From the NCBI GenBank assembly GCA_020137815.1, contig CM035352.1, positions 6,672,025 to 6,736,024 of the forward strand: 64,000 bases of DNA, in the 5' to 3' direction. The position numbers were made by a program, and so were the translations under genes. Below are positions 60,335-64,000 of this stretch, piece by piece; the first letter of the stretch is position 1, and every line of letters begins with the position of its first letter. The notes under the pieces are model-generated. The model was not told where the DNA came from and did not search any database. It was given only the letters and a program-made list of their open reading frames with translations. Source of the DNA: Hormiphora californensis (taxonomy: Eukaryota > Ctenophora > Tentaculata > Cydippida > Pleurobrachiidae).

Positions 60335-61453
60335 ATGAGTCAGAAAGTCAGCAGAGAGATTAAAATGTTGTTAAAAGAACTCCGGAACACGGATACGGAA
60401 ACATGGAAAGATGCTTTAGGTAATAACGAGATCTTTAACCGATATTATATCTAAGTTACATGGTCATGTTTCGTATACACTTTCAGTATTATGTAGCTCA
60501 TTGATCTACCCAATATTCAACCGGTCGCTCCCTTTTTTCAATGCAGCTAACCCCTGGTAACCAACTCAACTCCTGCCCCTTCAATGTAACTAACTCAACC
60601 CCCTGGCCCTAATATATGCAACTAATACCACCCATATTACAGGTACAGCTGCAGAGTACCACCTGAACGGCACCATATCCTCCTCACCCCCTAAATCTCG
60701 TGTTTTGGTAGCTGGGTTCCTTTCCCTCCTCTCATCTCTCTCACGGAGGGAGCTAGGAAAACCTCGAAAAACTGTAGTTAACCAGATGAGAGAACTGGGG
60801 TTTGAGAAAGAGGTAAACACACCCTAATCCTCTATAACATCTCCTAAATTTGACTTCTCAGTTCACCCCAGAAGCTTTTATAGATATTCCTCTGTTTCTG
60901 ATTTAACCTAATTTCTATTCAAATCAAGAGAATTATCAACTAGTTCCAACAACTAAACTATCCTCTATTAGGTTCTAGAGGCAGTGTTGGAGAGAACCCA
61001 GGACACCAATAATAATAACGATGAGGTGGTATATTCAGATGTTGACTGGAGGTTAGATGTCATTCTTAGTAATGAGTCGCTGGGGAAGGTTCTTCAACCC
61101 GAGGTAAATAGGGACCCGGCCATCCCCCTCCCCGCCCATGATAGCACCTGTCAGAGCATTGGCCTGACACCCTTGAAACACTGCACCCCAACAGTGCGAT
61201 CAGATCGGGCGGGCGCCGCCAGACAGTTGAAAAATTTGTAGCACTTTAAATTTCAATCATGGTTGCCATGGTAACTAAAACACGCAACATGTTTCAGGTT
61301 CAAATGAAGATTTCATTGTCGGATGGAGAGACATTGGATCTCCAGTTGTCCCAACAAGAGTTCCACGCTCTCCGACAATCCACGGCTAGAACACTTTTCG
61401 AGTTGTGCCAGCTGAAAGAAAGGAAGTTTATGCAACACTCTGCAACTTCATGA
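60335..61453 (+). CDS. COMMD5: COMM domain protein, most like COMMD5
   Basis: Exons 60335-60419, 60643-60812, 60972-61103, 61298-61453, all GT-AG and in phase; 180 residues. The N-terminal half is helical (SQKVSREIKMLLKELRN, SRVLVAGFLSLLSSLSRREL). The COMM domain starts at DVDWRLDVILSNESLGKVLQ, with its conserved Trp, and continues VQMKISLSDGETLDLQLS to LFELCQLKERKF; the VQMKISLSDG part points to COMMD5. COMMD proteins form the Commander complex that recycles membrane cargo from endosomes. The ATG lies 2 nt after TATTTCTAG and only 245 bp after MRPL13. Human COMMD5 is longer (224), so subfamily assignment is tentative. Confidence 0.8.
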
Positions 61454-62042
61454 TTGGGGACCGGGGAGTTTGGAACTTTATGATTCAGTGGGAGTTTGGA
61501 ACTACATGATTTGGAATGTATATCTTGATAATCAGGTATGGAGTTGAAACTGGGGCTATAAAAACTCTTGAGAGATGTTATACGAGATTTTCCAGTGATT
61601 ATTTCCAAGAAGTGCGTTTGTCAATCAGAGTAATCTATGTTTTCAGAAATCAGAAACCGGGAGGGAGCTTGTTATGATCTAACCCTCCTTTACATTTGTA
61701 AACAGAGTCTAGCTAGGCAAAAGGGAGCATTGAAATGTTCAACTTGGTGTTTTAGTTTGCTAATTGTGTATTGAATTTATGTTGTGTGTATATTTTTCAA
61801 TTTCTTTTAAGTTTGTAAATTTCCGTGTTTTGCAGAATATTATATGGACTCAATTGTGGAACTCAGCTCTAGGCAGTTCCCCCACTCGCTCGGGAACATT
61901 CCAATGACCAATTGTAATACACTGCACGCTATTATACAAGGACTCAAGTCTCAAAGACATAATCGGTGTCTTTGAAGAAACCATTCTTTCAAAAGTCGAC
62001 ATTCGGATTCCCAATCAACAACACTGAACAATTCACAATAGT
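61454..62042. other. Convergent spacer between COMMD5 and the 149-residue gene
   Basis: AT-rich sequence with the 3' untranslated regions of both genes. I see no repeat or gene. Confidence 0.6.
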
Positions 62043-63049
62043 TCAGTTGTAACTGAGTTGTTCGGCTATGCTATTACTCCCTTGTTCCCCCACGGCTGCC
62101 CAATCAATGCTAATATTAACTGTCCTAATCCACTCAGTTATCCGTTCAAATAGCTCATCAGCCACGTAGGGGTGCCCGTAACTGCTGGAGTGGTAGAAGA
62201 AGGGAGCGTGCCGCCATGTCGTGTCCACCTTGTAGACCTATACATGGGAGGGAAGTATTATTACTGGAGGGCGAGATGGGAGAAACAGTGAGCCATCAAA
62301 TAGTTAGAAGGAGGTGAGAGAAACATGTTAGAGTGAGCCATCAAAAAGCTAGAAGGCATGGGAAAAGATGTAGTTTCATACCCGATCGTTAAGAGAGGCA
62401 AGACCATATGACGTCAGACGACTTGGTAGGACCTCTGTATCAGATCTTCGTAGTGTTGTGGGGAGCTGGTTGGCGGTGGGTGGTTGAGGGGCTGTCTTGA
62501 TGAGAGGGAGGGAGTGTGTCACCTGTAGTGAAATGGGGGCTGGTTAGATTGTGACTGAAGCTAAAATCCCAATACCCGGCTGGGTGTTGGATCCTATCAC
62601 GGACGGTAGTGTCGCTCAGATTTGTTACTCAATAAACTCAGATTGGGTGGGCGCTGCCAGACTGAGACTGAGAGACATATGTATTAAGTATTATGTACCC
62701 GGTATTTAGTTAGTCGATGGTTGGTGTGTTCCTGTTGTGTTCCCTCGTTTTGTGGTGTCCTCCGCTCCTTTCTGGTCCTCGTTGAGGGTCTAAATAGTTG
62801 CTGCTGGTGTTTCTCTGTTCTCCGTTGTTCCTGGGGGGGAGGGGGGTGTGAGCGAGAGAAACAGACAGACAGACAGAGACAGGGAGAGAGACAGACAGAG
62901 AAATAGGGAGAGAGACCTGAGACACACACACAAACCGTTTTGTTTTGTTCAGTGCGTGTTAGTTGTTCGAGGTATTTCTTGAGTTCGTCCTTCTTCATCT
63001 GGTAACTGCCCTTCGCTTTTACACTGGTTATCTGTTGTAGACCCTTCAT
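62043..63049 (-). CDS. Uncharacterised 149-residue protein, three exons
   Basis: Exons 62936-63049, 62382-62522, 62043-62237, with GT-AG junctions, all in phase 0. The protein starts MKGLQQITSVKAKGSYQMKK and continues VTHSLPLIKTAPQPPTANQL. The third exon has VYKVDTTWRHAPFFYHSSSY and HPYVADELFERITEWIRTV. There is no signal peptide or membrane segment; the middle is Pro/Thr-rich and the C-terminal third looks folded with aromatic residues. I do not recognise the family; a ciliary or cytoplasmic scaffold protein is only a guess. The consistent phases and absence of stops support a real gene. Confidence 0.6.
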
Positions 63050-63439
63050 ACCGGCTCTTACTGCGTTCGCCTAGCGTTGTTCGAGAGGTTATTCGGTCTT
63101 TTATACGAGGTTTTGGAAGTATAAAAAATCGACTTGATTTGTTGAGGTAGGGGTGAACTTGCTCAACAAGTTTTGGTGGATTATCAAAACAACTTTGCTA
63201 TATTGGGCCAATATTATTGGCCCATATTTGTCAGGCTAATATGCTCTGACCACAGTTCTTATTTGAAAGAATGAGAATAGGGTCAGGCCAATGCTCTGAC
63301 AGGCTCATAATATTACCGCTGGTGTAAGATGTAGTCTCCTGTCTGTTTGTGTTATGATCCCGGCGTGGTGGGTGGTGGACGATCTGTTCTGCTGATCCTG
63401 CTGTTTAGTGAGCCTATCCAGATTTAGTGTGAGACTCTG

Positions 63440-63695
63440 ATACTCGCCGGCCATCTACTGAGAGAGAGCATCAACTGAGAGAGGTTCAAGCATCAAGGTC
63501 CGAGCATCAACTAGGGGTTGAGAGAGGGTCGAGCATCAACGAGGGGTTGAGAGAGATTTGAGCATCAAGTAGGGGTTGGGAGAGGGTCAAGCATCAACAA
63601 GGGGTTGAGAGAGGTTCGAGCAAGGCATCAACTAGGGGTTGACTTTGAGAGAGGTTCGAGCAAGGCATCAACTAGGGGTTGAAAAGTTATTTATC
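63440..63695. repeat. About 36-bp minisatellite
   Basis: Six or so units containing GAGAGAGGTTCGAGCA and ATCAACTAGGGGTTGA, with length variation between copies. It is upstream of the 149-residue gene. The sequence 63050-63440 holds no gene that I can see. Confidence 0.85.
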
Positions 63696-63819
63696 AAGCT
63701 CTTCTCGAATTTCTATAGAAATCCTTTTTCTCCCAGACAGACAAACTCGGCTAGTAGTTAGTACACTAGCTGAGTAGTAGAACATCAGCTTGCAATCAGT
63801 GAAAGGTCAAGGTGTAATA

Positions 63820-63943
63820 CAGCAGTCTCTCTCTCTCTCTCTCTCCCCCTCTCTCTCTCCCTCTCTCTCTCCCCCGATGTCTGAAGTAGAACGCCACAGA
63901 TCCAACATGCACACAGCTTTATACTTTTTAACAGTAGTGTCCC

Positions 63944-64000
<57 letters not shown>
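63820..64000. repeat. CT microsatellites at the right edge
   Basis: CT runs at 63822-63875 and from about 63940 to the end of the window, separated by about 65 bp of ordinary sequence. Confidence 0.95.

Overview
This is a 64 kb stretch of animal nuclear DNA. The genes are spliced with GT-AG introns, and they include a merlin (NF2) tumour-suppressor homologue, a rhodopsin-class GPCR, a VPS13D-like lipid transporter and the selenocysteine-pathway kinase PSTK. Conserved genes sit close together with short introns, while the spacers are full of GA/CT microsatellites and foldback transposons. A non-bilaterian animal such as a sponge would fit, but the sequence does not prove it.

Left part, minus strand (0.5-26.8 kb): METTL25-family methyltransferase, then PSTK 73 bp downstream, then a CR1/Jockey-like LINE, then a VPS13D-like gene. 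I reconstructed 18 VPS13 exons by hand; they join in one continuous frame of 1151 codons, and the gene runs off the left edge. A GPCR gene lies on the opposite strand inside a VPS13 intron. Other introns hold MITEs, an ORF1-like retroposon and foldback elements.

Middle (26.8-31.5 kb): a gene-poor nest of inverted-repeat elements placed inside one another.

Right part, plus strand (31.6-61.5 kb): a run of co-directional genes, namely merlin, TTC1, FKBP3, a CLC-3/4/5-type Cl-/H+ exchanger, the splicing factor RBM22, mitochondrial ribosomal protein L13 and a COMMD protein. An uncharacterised 149-residue gene then converges on the minus strand (62.0-63.0 kb). The first FERM exons of merlin are present twice, about 5 kb apart, with only synonymous differences. 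A 4.1 kb palindromic element with a 24-bp minisatellite sits in a merlin intron.

Three intervals (about 2.6-3.8, 8.7-9.7 and 40.1-41.3 kb) look like uncorrected sequence with inflated homopolymers. The merlin F3 exons are probably lost in the last one, and a one-base frameshift in the CLC gene may be a similar error. The genes do not form one pathway; they are ordinary housekeeping and signalling genes. The points of most interest are operon-like gene spacing with splice acceptors just before start codons, CT microsatellites used as polypyrimidine tracts, transposon ends forming splice donors, and the duplicated merlin exons.
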